Of a stretch of DNA of 64,000 nucleotides, positions 23,801 through 35,585 are shown piece after piece (the first letter of the stretch is position 1; the number at the start of each line of letters is the position of its first letter). The stretch comes from Rhinopomastus cyanomelas (Eukaryota > Chordata > Aves > Bucerotiformes > Rhinopomastidae). Both the position numbers and the translations under genes were made by a program. The stretch is taken from contig VXBP01007596.1 in assembly GCA_013400115.1 (NCBI GenBank), positions 129,297 to 193,296 on the forward strand. Direction: 5' to 3'. The notes under the pieces were generated by a model that made no database searches, was not told the DNA's origin, and saw only the letters and a program-made list of their open reading frames with translations.

Positions 23801-26800
23801 CTCTGTATGTGCTTTTCTTTTCACAAGTCCTCTCTTCAGGCGTGCGTCTGTCTGATTTGCAGTGCCAGGGTGTTGCATTGCAGGTGAGGCGAACTAACGT
23901 GTCAGCCGAGTGCTGCTGGAAGAGGTGTGACTGTTGGTGTCCCTGGCTACACCCAGCATACACTGACTGCAGCTCCCCAGTAAAAGATCCCAGTGTGCAG
24001 GTGAGGCCATTGTGGGCTCTGCTGGTCCCCGGGCTGGCACACTCCAGCGCTGGCAACCCAGAGCCGTTATAAGCTGGGAATCGATATTGTGCTTCTCCTG
24101 AGCTCCTGGCGGAGTCAAAGGGCTGAAGCCAAGTTTGTACTCGTGGGCTTTTATTTGATAGTTTGGTGGCAGAGCAGCTGATGCTCCTGCGCTCCTTAAA
24201 GCCAGAGCAGAGCTGTGATGCCCAGTGATGATTCCCAGTCAGCTCTGCTGGCCTGGGCTGTCCTGTGCTCAGGGTGGGCATGCACATACCTTTCCTTCCC
24301 CAGTCACATCACGTGAGCAAGAAGACACTACTGCTGGTGCCCTGTTTCTTACAGTTCACTTCTCCTTTGTCGCAGATCATAGGATCACAGGATGTTGGTT
24401 GGAAGGGACCCAAGAGATGTTTGGGGCATTCTGTGTAATGGGCTCTCGAGGCCGCTCAAGAATTGTTACTGCCATTTATGAATGGGTAAAAATGTTAGAA
24501 CCAAAGGGTGAAATGTGCCTCATCGTGCACGTCGGGGTAAAAAAATCTACCCTAAGATTCCAGGTATTGGCAAGGTAGCAACTGAGCTTCTGCTTCTGTA
24601 AGTGAACACACTCCAGGGGAAGAGTCACTACTTCAAGTCCTGTAGCAGTCTGCGTTCTTGCTATTTTCCCAGTCCTTTGATGCATTTCTGAAGGGAAAAT
24701 GCAGATTTAAATAACCCTCTAGAGCCTCCATCTCCTCCCTACGAGGCTGAATAAAATCACGAGATAAATCTTAACACTCAGGCTGGTTTTTTCAGTTGAG
24801 TTTTTTTTAAAATTTCATCATATTACTGGTGCTCATCATGAAATAATCCTGACCCCTCCCAGTTATTTGCACAATAACATTTGCAGATTAGTTCCTCTCC
24901 ACATTCATCATTAATCAAGCTGTGTAATAAAACTCTTAATCCTTCTTAATAATTACAGTCTTCCAGCCCCCGAATGATTGGTGTTTTTTTTCTTGATGTT
25001 CTTTCCACACCACCTAATTGATAAATACTTTTCTCATGACTAGATGCAAAGAACTTGACTGTTCTCTGAGGTAATCTGGCATGGGGAACGCTAACACCTC
25101 CAACTGTTTCTCTGCCTTTCTGCCCTCCTGTTTATGCACCCCACATTACTGTGGTGTTATTGATAGATTTCATAAATGTTCACCACACTTACACCTGTTT
25201 TGAGTTAGATCCTGTTCATTTCAGAGAGGGTATTTGAGAAATACCTACTTTTATGGAAAACTTGAATTCTGGCTACACATCTCCATGATTTAGTGAAAGC
25301 AGGTCTCTCCAGCTCTTAGGGCAGCCAACAGTAAGGGCGAACCCACACCTCTCCCCTCCCAGCAGATCAGAGCTGCAGCATCTGGAGGGAGAGCTGGGTG
25401 CCTGCAGGGGCAGCTCGGGGAGGACCACGAGCTGGGAGAGCCTCCCTGCATAGATGCATCTTGCAGGGAGAGACAGCAGTTTTAGTTGGAGCCCCCTCTG
25501 CTGAAAGCTCTTCCTGTTGTGAGGTGGGGATAGCAATGGTTTGTGTGGGAAAGGAGAAGGCCAGGGATGCATCCTGTGCTTGGGGAGGGTCAGTCTTCCA
25601 CTCCAGCCTTTTCCACTAGGTGCTAACAGGTTACTTTGAGATTCCTCTTGCGTTCTTGCTGCTCTTCCTGTGGCTCCCACGTGTGCTCATGTCACTCTGA
25701 TTGATGGCTGTTTAGTCCAGCTCAGAGTAGATCCATCCAGTCCCATGGTTAGCACCATGGACTGTCTTAACCAGGTTTTTGTCAGCATTAGTCTGCAGAT
25801 AACTGCCACTGGAAAAGATAATTCAGCAGGAGGAGAGGAAGATCTATGGTCACCTGCATGGACCTCTGTCGCAGGAGAGCACAAAACTTGGTGAATTTCA
25901 TAACCGCCAAAGAGTCATTCAGGTTGGAAAAGACTCCTGAGGTCATCAAGCCCAACCAAGAACCCTACTCTACCAAGGTCACCACTAGACTAGAGCTCTA
26001 AGCACCACATCTAAACCATCTTTAAACACCTCCAGGGATGGGAGCGTCCCTGATCGCTCTGTCAGTGAGAAAATGTTTCCTCATGTCCAGCCTAACTCTT
26101 CCCTAGTGCAGCTTGAGGCCGGTCCCTCTTGTTCACTAATGGCCTGTGAGAACAGACCAGTGCCCACCTCTACACACTGCTCTTTCAGGTGGTTGTAGAG
26201 GGTGACAAGGTCAGCCTCCCCTTTAGGCTGAACAGTCCCAGGTCCATCAGCCTGACACTGCCCTGTTTCTGAAGTCCTGAAGCAAAGCTGGGCTTGATTC
26301 TAATCTTCTCGAAAGACCCCTCGTACAGCTACATGCGGACACTTTCACATCGCAGAACATCAGGGATCGGAAGGGATATCACCAGAGACAAGAAAATAAA
26401 TTGCTGGACAGGGCTGGCCTGTATTCAGAAGCCTGCTACACTTGGGAAGTAAGCCCAGAGGACACGGGGACTTTCTGCACCCGCAAGCGCAGTGGGCTGT
26501 CGGCCTTGTGTCGTATTTGTCTGGTACCAGACCTCAAGGGGTCTAACCTGCAGGTGTGTTTTCAGCCTAAATTTTGTCAGGCAGATTCCACACTTGGCTT
26601 CCCACATCATGCCAGCATGCATACAGCATCTGAGGGGTAATGTGCTTTGATGATGGAGGTGGAGCACCTCCCTTATGAGGAGGGGCTGAGGGAGTTGGGT
26701 CTCTTGAGCTTGGAAAAGAGGAGACTGCGGGGTGACCACATTAATGTCTATAAACATGTGAAGGGTGGGTGCCAGGAGGATGGAGCCAGGCTCTGCTCAA

Positions 26801-29800
26801 TGTCGTCTAATGATAGGACAAGGGGCAGTGGCTGTAAGTTGGANCCCCATCCAGCCTGGCCTTAAACACCTCCGGGGATGGGGCCTCCACCACCTCCCTG
26901 GGCAACCCATTCCAGGCTCTCACCACTCTCACGGTGAAGAACTTCCTCCTCACATCCACTCTAAATCTACCCATCTCCAGCTTTGCTCCATTCCCCCTAG
27001 TCCTGTCGCTACCTGACATCCTAAATAGTCCCTCCCCAGCCTTTTTGTAGGGCCCCTTCAGATACTGGAAGGCCACAAGAAGGTCACCTCCTCCTCTCCA
27101 GACTGAACAGCCCCAACTCTGTTTGGCCTCACAGGAGAGCTGCTCCAGCCCTCTGACCATCCTTGTGGCCCTCCTCTACACTTGCTCTAGCACATCCGCA
27201 TCCTGTTTCTCAGCCCTGCTGGGGCAAATAGCAATGACTAGCCTTCTTAGGTGGTTCCATCTCGTTGCTTTTCCTGGGCTTGCTGTGTGCGATGGTTCAG
27301 CATCCCTTTGTGTTAATTACCCTTAAATTAATCCTGCTGTGGAGACAAGCTGCAGTACTGGCGTTGGGTACAGAGAAGAGCTCGTATGAAAAGATTTTAT
27401 CAGACCACTGACGTAGCTTTAATCTCTAGATGCTCATCAGGTGTCCTCCCTCCCTCCCTCCTCACCCTGCAGCCCTTTTAGGGAAGGGGAATGAGCCATG
27501 CAGAACTGGCTGGAGGAGAACTAATGCAGAAAGCTTTTGCTGTCTTGACTAGCTCAAAGAATGGGGAGAAAAAGGAAAACCCTCTTCCTTACCCTTTCTG
27601 TGCCGGTGTGGCTGTGTTCCAGTGCTGGTGGTCTGGGTGGGCTGAGGTCTGGCTGAGGAAATGCAGCAGTGGATGGCTGCTGTGCTTCTGTTTTGCTGTT
27701 GAAGTGGAATGGGGGGAGCAGACTAGTTCAGACTGATGTAATGAAAACAGCTGTAAACCAGTGTTTTGCTCTCAGAGTGGAAGTTGATGTACATGGAGGA
27801 GGTATCTGAGGCTCTGTTGTCTGTCTCAGAATTGCCAGTTTCCCCCCGTTTACGCAGCCAGCAGAGCAGGTGGGTGAGGGCATAGGCTTTGAACTCATCA
27901 GGAGAAGGTTCTCCTTCTCAGCCTTCTTCCTCTCAGGCTCCATTTTCTCTCTGCAAGCACTGTGTTGAAAGCGAGGTGTCTCCAGATGCTTCACCTGCAT
28001 TCTGGGAACAGACAGCTCTGCCAAAAGAGAGTGTTTTCCAAAAACCTGAGGTCTCGCCGCTCTCTTTATTCCTACGTTAGAGGGAGCTCAGGTTCTGGCC
28101 CTGGGACCATCTGAATGTGGGAAAGCAGAAGCCCCTGTGACGCAGGTGTGGGAAGCGAGCTGTGCAGACAGCTGACTGGAAGGCAAAACACTAGCCAGTG
28201 TGGTTAGCTCATGTGGGCAAGTATCCTGCTTCCATGGCAGGGACACCTTCGCTTCTTGTTTGCTTTGGGCTCCCCTACACTCCTGCTTGGCCTCTAGAGA
28301 ACAAAGTCTGGCCATAATGAGGGCCTTGCCACAAGTCCTTGCTACTTTGAAAAGGGAATTGCCATGTTGTTTGTTCTGGGAGGTTTCCTTGCCTCGGTTC
28401 AAGCCTTGGCCTGTGGTGGGCAAGCTGTGGGTGCTGGTGCTGCTTTGCTGAGGTAAGGCCATCTGCTTTGTGCCTGAGCCTCTCCACCCTGCAGCTACAT
28501 GGGCTTAAAGTACTTGCACTGCCCTGTCCCCTCAAACATCAGCACGATGATTCAGAGGGGACTTTTCAAAGTGACAGATTCTGCTGTTCCTATTCCACCT
28601 GCTACATTTTGGCTGTTGCTAAGTTTTTTTCATCTACAAAATAAATATTTAAGAGCCTTCTCTTTGTCCTCTGTTCCAAATCAGTTTATTCTTGGGCATG
28701 CCCAGTTTGCTTCCCCCTCATGGAAGTGGTTGGTCAATTTGCTTGTCAAACAGAAGTGGTAAGGATGGAGTACATTCTTGGTGGTTGTGTGCCCTGTCTG
28801 CTCAGTTGTCTGTAAGTCTCTTGGGGCTAAGACCTTCCAACTGTAGCTGTATTTACTGTGCTGCACTACATCACTCTCTTCAGTAGGACAAGTTGGTGGG
28901 GAGGGTCTTCTGTGCTGCTCCACCAGTGATGGTGCCTCTGCTCGGCAGCTCTGCACTTTGGAAGCATCCAGGATTCTTTGAGACAGGGCATGCTGCTTAC
29001 GGTAAAGAATCTCAACTAGAAGTGACTAAAGGAAACAAAAGACTTGCACTGACCTACAGCTGAGACCTGCTGCCTGTAACATCTTTCCTCTTTTCTCTTC
29101 AAGGATGGGGGAGAGCAGCAGCCGCCACGTACCTCGTTGGCTTTGTGATCCTCGTCATCTGCTTTGCCCTGGCAGTCATCGCCTTCTCAGTCGAGATACT
29201 CCGCTTCAACTTTGTGCGAGGAATCGGTGGCCTGCTCTTTGTTGTTGGTAAGGCTGGGCACAAAGATGAGGTTCTTTTAGATGTAAAACAGGCATCAGCA
29301 GAAAAACATGCTAGGGGGAACCTCCCTTATGACTCATTTTCATGGGAAACAAGGGGAGGTTGATTTATGATCTGAGACAATAATGGTTAAGGAAGCTCCT
29401 GCGGCCTTTTCACTTAGCATTTGGCCAAAAACCCAGTGTATGGGGGCAACCAACACTTTTGATCTGGTATGTCATGTGCTAAGGCTTAGAAGCTGAGAAC
29501 TCCAGGTGATTCCTGCCTTCCCCAGGGGACAAGGAGTGCCAGGGCTATGGTACAAGCAGGTTAGTGGTGCTGCAGGGATCATGGTGCGTGACAGTGGAAC
29601 AGGGCTAGTCCCAGCAAGCAGAACATCAATGTCAGCCATGGCTGCTGCAGACAGATAGGCTTGAGGGTCTGCCTGGGCCAGGGTCATGTACCTCTGAGAA
29701 TGCAAGTGTGACTGCAGCACTGAAGCTAGCTAGTCCTTACCCAGTTATCTTCAGGTACCTTTTTTTTATTAGGAAGTGCAATACATTCCTTGCCATTGAC

Positions 29801-30060
29801 TCCTGCTTTTCTTTCTCTCTCTAGCTGCATTCCAGATCATAGGCTTGGTCATCTACCCAGTGAAATTCACAGAAGAAATTCCCCTGACAGGAGACAATAT
29901 GTTCAGCTGGGCCTATGGCTTTGGCTGGGCCAGCACCGTGGTTGTCATAGGCTGTGCTTTCTTCTTCTGCTGCCTCCCCAACTGGGAAGATGAAGTCCTG
30001 GGAAACATCAAGCCTACCTATTACTACTCCTCCCCAGAGAGAGCACCGTACTTAAACTGA
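20671..30060 (+). CDS. PERP: PERP-type tetraspan protein, tandem copy 1 (three coding exons)
   Basis: Coding exons are 20671-20881, 29104-29247 and 29825-30060, joined in phase 1 at both junctions, giving 196 residues (mammalian PERP is 193). The order matches a four-pass claudin/PMP22 protein: TM1 about 13-33, an extracellular loop with the superfamily signature W35, S-L-W 48-50, C53 and C64, TM2 about 79-99, TM3 about 110-129, TM4 about 147-168, then a short cytosolic tail. Family knowledge: PERP is a p53/p63 target at the plasma membrane, needed for desmosomes and epithelial integrity and linked to apoptosis. The N-terminal cysteines 4, 8 and 11 and the TM4 run IGCAFFFCCLPN match mammalian PERP better than copy 2 does, so I regard this copy as the likelier direct counterpart. 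Odd points: an N-W-S glycosylation sequon at N61 between the two signature cysteines, Gly where family members have Ala before W-G-R-A-A-A-A (residue 71), and a seven-residue C-terminal extension after Y-S-S-P. Confidence 0.93.
21150..21328 (+). mobile_element. CR1 LINE, 3' end in PERP copy 1 intron 1
   Basis: GTGCTGGAACAGGCTGCCCG to GGTTCTGTGATTCC; an older subfamily. Confidence 0.87.
22026..22183 (-). mobile_element. CR1 LINE, short 3' copy
   Basis: ATCATAGAACCATTAGGGATTG start, ends abruptly in the 3' coding end. Main local subfamily. Confidence 0.88.
24377..24421 (-). mobile_element. CR1 LINE, 45-base tail remnant
   Basis: ATCATAGGATCACAGGATGT then GGTTGGAAGGGACCCAAGAG: the ATCCTATG-tail subfamily seen at 5963. 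Confidence 0.75.
25908..26272 (-). mobile_element. CR1 LINE, old diverged copy
   Basis: GAGTCATTCAGGTTGGAAAAGA start, followed by the older CR1 pattern (CACCTCCAGGGATGGGAGCG). The octamer tail has decayed. Confidence 0.85.
26643..26843 (+). mobile_element. CR1 LINE, coding end cut at an N
   Basis: Sense ORF2 end (V-E-H-L-P-Y-E-E and L-E-K-R-R-L-R-G-D) that stops at the N at 26844, about 290 bases before its expected 3' tail. Confidence 0.88.
26844..26844. other. Single N joining two opposed CR1 pieces
   Basis: A lone N separates a sense CR1 lacking its 3' end from an antisense CR1 lacking its tail. Probably a collapsed assembly gap of unknown true size. Confidence 0.7.
26845..27205 (-). mobile_element. 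CR1 LINE, other subfamily, tail missing
   Basis: Antisense ORF2 end with V-R-R-K-F-F-T-V-R-V-V-R-A-W-N-G-L-P. It lacks the octamer tail because the sequence starts at the N. Confidence 0.88.
29104..29247 (+). CDS. PERP: PERP copy 1, coding exon 2
   Basis: The 144 nt exon encodes TM2 and the start of TM3. It opens with W-G-R-A-A-A-A, a hallmark of PERP. The acceptor is a pyrimidine-rich tract ending CTTCAAG; the donor is G|GTAAGG at 29248. Phase 1 on both sides matches copy 2 exactly. Confidence 0.92.
29825..30060 (+). CDS. PERP: PERP copy 1, terminal coding exon
   Basis: The exon encodes the rest of TM3 (I-G-L-V-I-Y-P-V-K), the second extracellular loop, TM4 (W-A-Y-G-F-G-W) and the tail with F-F-F-C-C-L-P-N, ending in TGA. 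The acceptor TCTCTCTAG at 29824 follows a long pyrimidine run. The last seven residues have no counterpart in copy 2. Confidence 0.92.
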
Positions 30061-30337
30061 GTGGTTACATCCCAGCACATTCAACCATCACAGGAGCAGA
30101 GAGGTGTGCTGTACCTCTGATGTCAATTTGGTCTGATTACCAGAGACTGGAAAACCCACCTGATTTCTCCAGAGAATTTCTCGCTAACAAATTATTCAAA
30201 ACGTTGACATCTTGAAGCAAAAAGCTTTTGCCTAAAGTATTATTTTCATAGTCTCATGTTGATTCTGACTGGGTAGCTTACTTGCACCTTCCCTTCTCAA
30301 CTGAGTCATCCTTATGTTATTCAAACACTTGCTTATG

Positions 30338-30343
30338 AATAAA
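30338..30343 (+). terminator. Polyadenylation signal, PERP copy 1 (proximal)
   Basis: AATAAA lies 278 bases after the stop codon. It is the first canonical hexamer downstream of the coding region. Confidence 0.55.
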
Positions 30344-30614
30344 GATGTAGTGTTTTATGTGTAGAAAGGAAGAGATGATGAGATTTTAAGCAACCCACGA
30401 GAGGGACCTGCATGTTGTTTTGCTTTCACCTCTGCCAAAATTGCCTTAAATGGAACTAGAAAACCCCACAGCCTTCCAAAGAGTGTTTTCTCTTCCACCT
30501 GAGTCAGTCCCGGGGAAGGAACTTCCTGAGACTCCTGCAGTCACCTGCTGCCTAAGGATCTCTTCTCGTTCCTGTTACTGGACTATTGTTGACTACTATT
30601 TGAATTAAGGGGAA

Positions 30615-30620
30615 AATAAA
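30615..30620 (+). terminator. Polyadenylation signal, PERP copy 1 (distal)
   Basis: A second canonical AATAAA, 555 bases after the stop. Alternative use with the proximal site would give 3'UTRs of about 0.3 or 0.58 kb. Confidence 0.45.
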
Positions 30621-31198
30621 ATGGAACTTTATTTTCCAACAATTAATGCTGTTGGATGGAGATAATCTCTAAAGGATGGAACTGCTGTGTGTGCCAGTGG
30701 TTGATGTCATACTCATTGGAGTTTCCGTGGCCACTGCAGGACTTGTGATGGAGCCACATGTAGTTTACAGTGTATTGTCACAGAGAGAATAAGCTTACAG
30801 GTGTTAAACTACATTTTTGGGTGGTGTTTGCACAGTGCTGATTTAGAAAACACCTTTGAGAAGACGTGTGCACTGTGCTCTGCCTGCCGTTTCAAACAGC
30901 CGTGTGTTCGTTATCGGCTGTGGCTCCTCCAGAGGTTAGGACACTTGGGGATGCTTTGTGAATCATCTAGGGCTAACAGGTAAAAAGACAAAAGGGTTCT
31001 GTGAGCAATTTACATATGCAAACTCCATCCAGATACCCATCTCGGGGAGCAACCCAGCCAGCTCCTAGCTTGTGTTTCTGGAGCCAGCAATCCCAAACAC
31101 GTATTCCAGCAAGGCAGAGCTGTGTCTGCGTTTGTTATGGAGCTGCAGCAGTTTACAGCAGATTTTATTATGGTCTGTAATCTTTGTCAGCCTGGGTA

Positions 31199-31298
31199 TG
31201 GTCCTGTGCGACTTGTCTAGGTGATCCTGCTGTGGCAGGGGGACTGGACTAGATGATCTTTCGAGGTCCCTTCCAATCCCTAATGTTCTGTGATTCAG
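31199..31298 (+). mobile_element. CR1 LINE, 3' tail
   Basis: GTCCTGTGCGACTTGTCTAG through TTTCGAGGTCCC and an ATTCTGTGATT-like end. 0.58 kb past the distal polyadenylation signal of PERP copy 1. Confidence 0.88.
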
Positions 31299-32160
31299 TG
31301 GGAGAAGCAGCAGAAGGCTCATTTGTGGAGCTTCACTTCCACCTCTGAGGGAAGTAGCTCTAGGAAAGACAGATGTGAGGGGGTACAAGTAGGGTGGAAA
31401 TTACTCTCTGTAACAAGCAGCTGAGGACTGACTTCTCGCTATTGTGAATGCAGCTCTCAGGAGAAGGTAAGTGTGTGGGGGCACGTGTTCATGCACAGCT
31501 ATGCAATAGAATTTATAAAGCATTAACAAGCAGTACTGTAAAGCTAATGTAGAACTAAGGTTGTTTTCAATGCCCAGTATCTCTTGTATTATATGTTTTA
31601 TAGCTTTATGCTTAGTAACACCTCTTTCTAACTCAGTTTCTGTTTTGGAAAGGTCTTTTCCTTTTCTGTGCAGTACTGACTGGTGGGGAGCGGTGGGTAG
31701 CCTTATCTGCGTCACGAGTGATGACAGCACCTACTTCTAGTGAACTCAAAACACGGCAGAGAATCCCAACTTTGGAAAGGAGAAAAGATAGGAGAAAATG
31801 GAAGCCCTCCCTAATGAGAGGGAGGTTGATGCGGTGATAGGATTTAGCCTAACTGAAGTCTTTTGTATGGGTTTTTTATAAGAGTTGTCATAACTTCTCA
31901 AAAAAAAGCACAAATGTAAAATAAACTTGGCTCTGAGCATACAGGGAGGGGCAAGAGCATAACAAGTGTGTTAGGTAATTCAGATGTTCTGGAGAAAGCT
32001 GTTGCTAACAGTCATTAATTACTCTCAAGTGATGCGAATGTATGTGGCACTCCTTCCCAGTGTGGTGGCTTAATTAAAAGTGTTTGTAACTGACGGTTCT
32101 AGAGACTTGGTGTCCGTGATTCATGGATTCATCTCACAAACTCGAGCGAATAGGCTCTCT

Positions 32161-32588
32161 TAGAATCACTAAGGATTGGAAGGGACCTTGAAAGATCATC
32201 CAGTGCAATCCCCCTGACACAGCAGGATCACCTAGACCAAGTCACAGAGGAACACATCCAGGCAGGTCTTGAACATCTCCAGTGAAGGAGATTCCACAAC
32301 CACCCTGGGCAGCCCCTCTCAGTGCTTGGTCACCCTCACCATGAAGAAGTTCGTTCTCAGGTTGATGTGGAACCTCCTATGTTCCAGCGTAGAACCATTG
32401 CCCCTTGTCCTATCAGTAGATGACATTGAGAAGAGCCCAGCTCCATCCTCCTGACACCCACCCTTCAAATATTTGTAGACATTAATGAGGTCACCCCTCA
32501 GTCTCCTGCAAGCTAAAGAGACCCAGCTCCCTCAGCCTCTCCTCATAAGGGAGATGCTCCACCTCCTTCATCATCCTCAATGCCTTCA
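32161..32588 (-). mobile_element. CR1 LINE, 3' 0.43 kb
   Basis: TAGAATCACTAAGGATTGGA start, antisense ORF2 end, main local subfamily. Confidence 0.9.
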
Positions 32589-33357
32589 GATTTCTGACCA
32601 TGGTGGATGGTCTGCATGGACCTCTGTTCTAGCGGCGTTTTGTATCCTGAACTCTTTCTCCGTGATTTCACAGAGAGCTAATCTGTCAGCCACTGCTGTC
32701 TTAAACCAGCCCGTGGCTTGTGATTTCTGGAAAGACAGGTTCTCTAGTCTCCTAATTTGTTTATAGCCATCCCGTGTCTTAAATGCCACAGCTTCAAAAC
32801 ACACCACCCTGGATTCTGGTGGCTGGCCTGTTTCTTTTGGTCTTTGTTCCCCCTGCCCACTGCTTTAATTATTCCTAAACACTCGATTGAGGGAAATATT
32901 TTGGGTCCTGTAAGATTTTTCTGCTTGCTTCAAAGCCAATTGGAGGGTTTGTATGAAGCTCTCTTTTTTTGACTTGAATGCTTTATGTCTGTACCTGCCA
33001 GTCTGTGTTCAGCTGCAGCCTAAGCCTGTGCACACTAGCATCCACTGAGCACCCCGGTGAGCTTCGGGGTAACCTGGTCCTTCTAAACCAGCCCTGAAAA
33101 AGAGCAGCTCAGGAGAACCTGAGCCCACTTGGCCTTTGTCTCTGGGGGTTACAAACGATGACAGATAGGACCACTGGGTGCTAGGCAAGGCAAAGTGACC
33201 CGAACGAGATGATTAACGCTCAAATCTCACGTGTGTGGGATACAGCTGCTGCACCCCGCAGAGATTTTGTATTTTCAGTTGCTGTAACAAGTGGCTAATC
33301 TGAAGGGCAAGTAAAAAGAAGTATTTGCTAACCCAAGTTAAAGAAGTATTCAGCTGA

Positions 33358-33511
33358 CCCTTGTGGAGTCTCCTTCTCTGGAGACATTTAAACCCCCCCC
33401 CCGGCCATGTTCCTGTGCGGCTGGGTCTAGGTGGTCCTGCTGTGGCAGGGGGCTTGGACGGGATGATCTTTCAAGGTCCGTTCCAATCCCTAGTCTTCTG
33501 TGACTCTATGA
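33358..33511 (+). mobile_element. CR1 LINE, 3' end with internal poly-C
   Basis: CTTGTGGAGTCTCCTTCTCT through a ten-C run at about 33393 and on to TTCTGTGACTCTATG. The C-run replaces the usual CCCACCTGG and is a local slippage expansion. Confidence 0.87.
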
Positions 33512-33937
33512 CCTGTGCATCCTGCATCGCAGGATGTTGGGATCTAGAACAGATCGATAAATCGAGGCAGTGTAATAACAGATGATTCTTTTTTGGGGTG
33601 GAAGTAGTGCAGTGATAAGCACTGTAGAAACAAACAGCTGTGTGCAAAGAGGAAAGGTCACACACACACAAAAAGATCTGCTGAGCTCACGGAGCACTTA
33701 CGATTTAACAGGGAACCCAGCACACCTGTTGATGGACACCCAAAAGCTTTAGGGTATGTTCAACAGCCGTGGGAGCTGAGGTGCTGGCTGCACAGTGCAG
33801 AGCAGTAGAGTTCACTGGCAGTGTGGAACAGCACCCTGGAAAAGCAGCATTTTCAGTGCCAGTAGGTGAAGCTCCACAGAATTTAGAATTAACTTGGGAG
33901 ATGACACAACCTGCATAAAGTATGACCATATCTAGAG

Positions 33938-34520
33938 GATGCGTTGCCATAAGCCAGTCGAGGGAGGTTCTCCTACCCCTCTGCTGTGCCCTGGTGACAC
34001 CACATCTGGAATATTGTGGCCAGTTCTGGGCCCTTCAGTTCAAGATGGACACGGAACTGCTGGAGAGAGTCCAGCACAGAGCCACAAAGATGATGAAGGA
34101 AGTGGAACATCTCCCTGCTGAGGAAAGGCTGAGGGAGATGGGTCTCTTGAGCTTGGAAAAACGGAGACTGAAGGGTGACTTAATTTATATTTATAAATAT
34201 GTGAAGGGTGGGTGTCAGGAGGATGGAGCCAGGCTCTTCTCAGATGATCTATCATCTAATGACAGGACATGGGGCAGTGGGTGTAAGCTGGAACATAGGA
34301 GGTTCCACATCAATCTGAGAAGGAACTTCTTCACGGTGAGGGTGACAGAGCACTGGGAGGGGCTGCCCAGGGGGGTTGTGGAGTCTCCTCTGGAGACATT
34401 TAAAACCCGCCTAGATATGTTCCTGTGTGACTTGGTCTAGGTGATCCTGCTGTGGTAGGGGGATTGGATGAGCTTTTGAGGTCCCTTCCAATCCCCAATG
34501 TTCCATGCTTCTGTGATCAT
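33938..34520 (+). mobile_element. CR1 LINE, 3' 0.58 kb
   Basis: Sense ORF2 end open for about 170 codons (S-R-E-V-L-L-P-L to F-L-C-D-L-V), then the 3'UTR with a decayed tail. Confidence 0.93.
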
Positions 34521-34859
34521 TTCAGCTCTCTTCCCAAATCAATCCATATCAAATCTTTACCACTAAAGGGGTCATTTCCATGTAACATTTTGGTTTCAGT
34601 GAAATCCCACCTTTGGCCAGAGAATCTCAAAGTGAACATTAATGGCCAAATCTCTTGAAGATATTCCTGGTATGCGTGTCCTATCTATAGATCTCAACAA
34701 GCTTAAAGAAGTAGCTGGTGCTGTTCCCAACTGGCCCATAAGTCACAGGAAACAAAAGCCCTTTCTGTGACAGAGACATGTAAATAGCAAAGGTGTGGCA
34801 CCTGGGAATTCCTGCATAAAGCTCTTTTTGCTCCTCTTCCAAGGCAACTGAGCTGAACA

Positions 34860-34995
34860 TTTCATTCTGGATTTCCACAGTTTGCTGAAATGGAAAAAGT
34901 TCTCCCCTTGTTTGTGGCTGTAAGAGTTTGCAATGTTGGAAATGAAGGACTGTTCCATGGGCTTCACGGAACAGAGAGCTGGACTTTAAATTGCC
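34860..34995 (-). repeat. Arm A of an unclassified inverted repeat pair
   Basis: The reverse complement of this 136-base segment matches 36355-36489 at roughly 80% by eye, including three perfect blocks of 22, 11 and 21 bases (for example GGCAATTTAAAGTCCAGCTC). It is not CR1 and I do not recognise the family. Confidence 0.75.
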
Positions 34996-35585
34996 CAGCA
35001 TTTGCTTTCATGGGAACACGTGGCTTGCACCCTGCAAGAGACAAAGCTCATTGAGAGTAGGTCATCGCTTCTAATCACTTACTTAACACAAGACTCCTTA
35101 ACACAACCCTTCAATCATTTCCCTGTTTCCCACAGGAGTACCAGAGGTACTTCGTTTTGTCACTTCTGACTACGTCCCCCTCTCTGCTGTTCCTGACATC
35201 ACCAGCTGCGCTTGTGGTGAATGTGAAGGTTGCTTGTAGCTTTAAGTTCAGGATAACAAAGATGGGCAAGACACAGAAACACCCATGATGACTGAACACT
35301 ACTCATCTTCCTTCCACAGCAGGATAAAGATGTTCAGTACTATCATCTCACAAATGCTAACATTCATCCTGGGGTGAGTTATGACAAAAACCAATGACAA
35401 ATCCCCCAGTCATAAATTCCTACCTCAGACACGACTGATTTTATTTTTCAACAAACGCTGGCTCTTAGATACCTGACAGTGCCTGACTTCATATTTGATT
35501 TCAGCTACAAAATTGCTTTAAATATATCTGGCTGTTATCTCTGAGGAAATGAAAAAAGACCTGGGTTTTTAGAAGACCATAACTT

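Larger units (their letters stand above)
20882..29103 (+). other. Intron 1 of PERP copy 1
   Basis: 8.2 kb with GT-AG ends. It contains CR1 pieces of both orientations, but 27206-29103, adjacent to exon 2, is CR1-free. The stretches 22184-24376 and 24422-25907 also hold no recognisable repeat; two antisense open frames there (22961-23614 and 23667-24287) resemble no protein I know and look like chance. Confidence 0.8.

Noticed and set aside
22961..24287. Two antisense open frames of 217 and 206 codons in intron 1 of PERP copy 1
   Set aside because: No domain, signal or family resemblance, no promoter or splice context, and composition like random translation of GC-moderate DNA.
27454..27470. 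(TCCC)n-like run as a possible G-quadruplex regulator
   Set aside because: Only a short CCCTCCCTCCCTCC tract; such runs are common and nothing else marks it.
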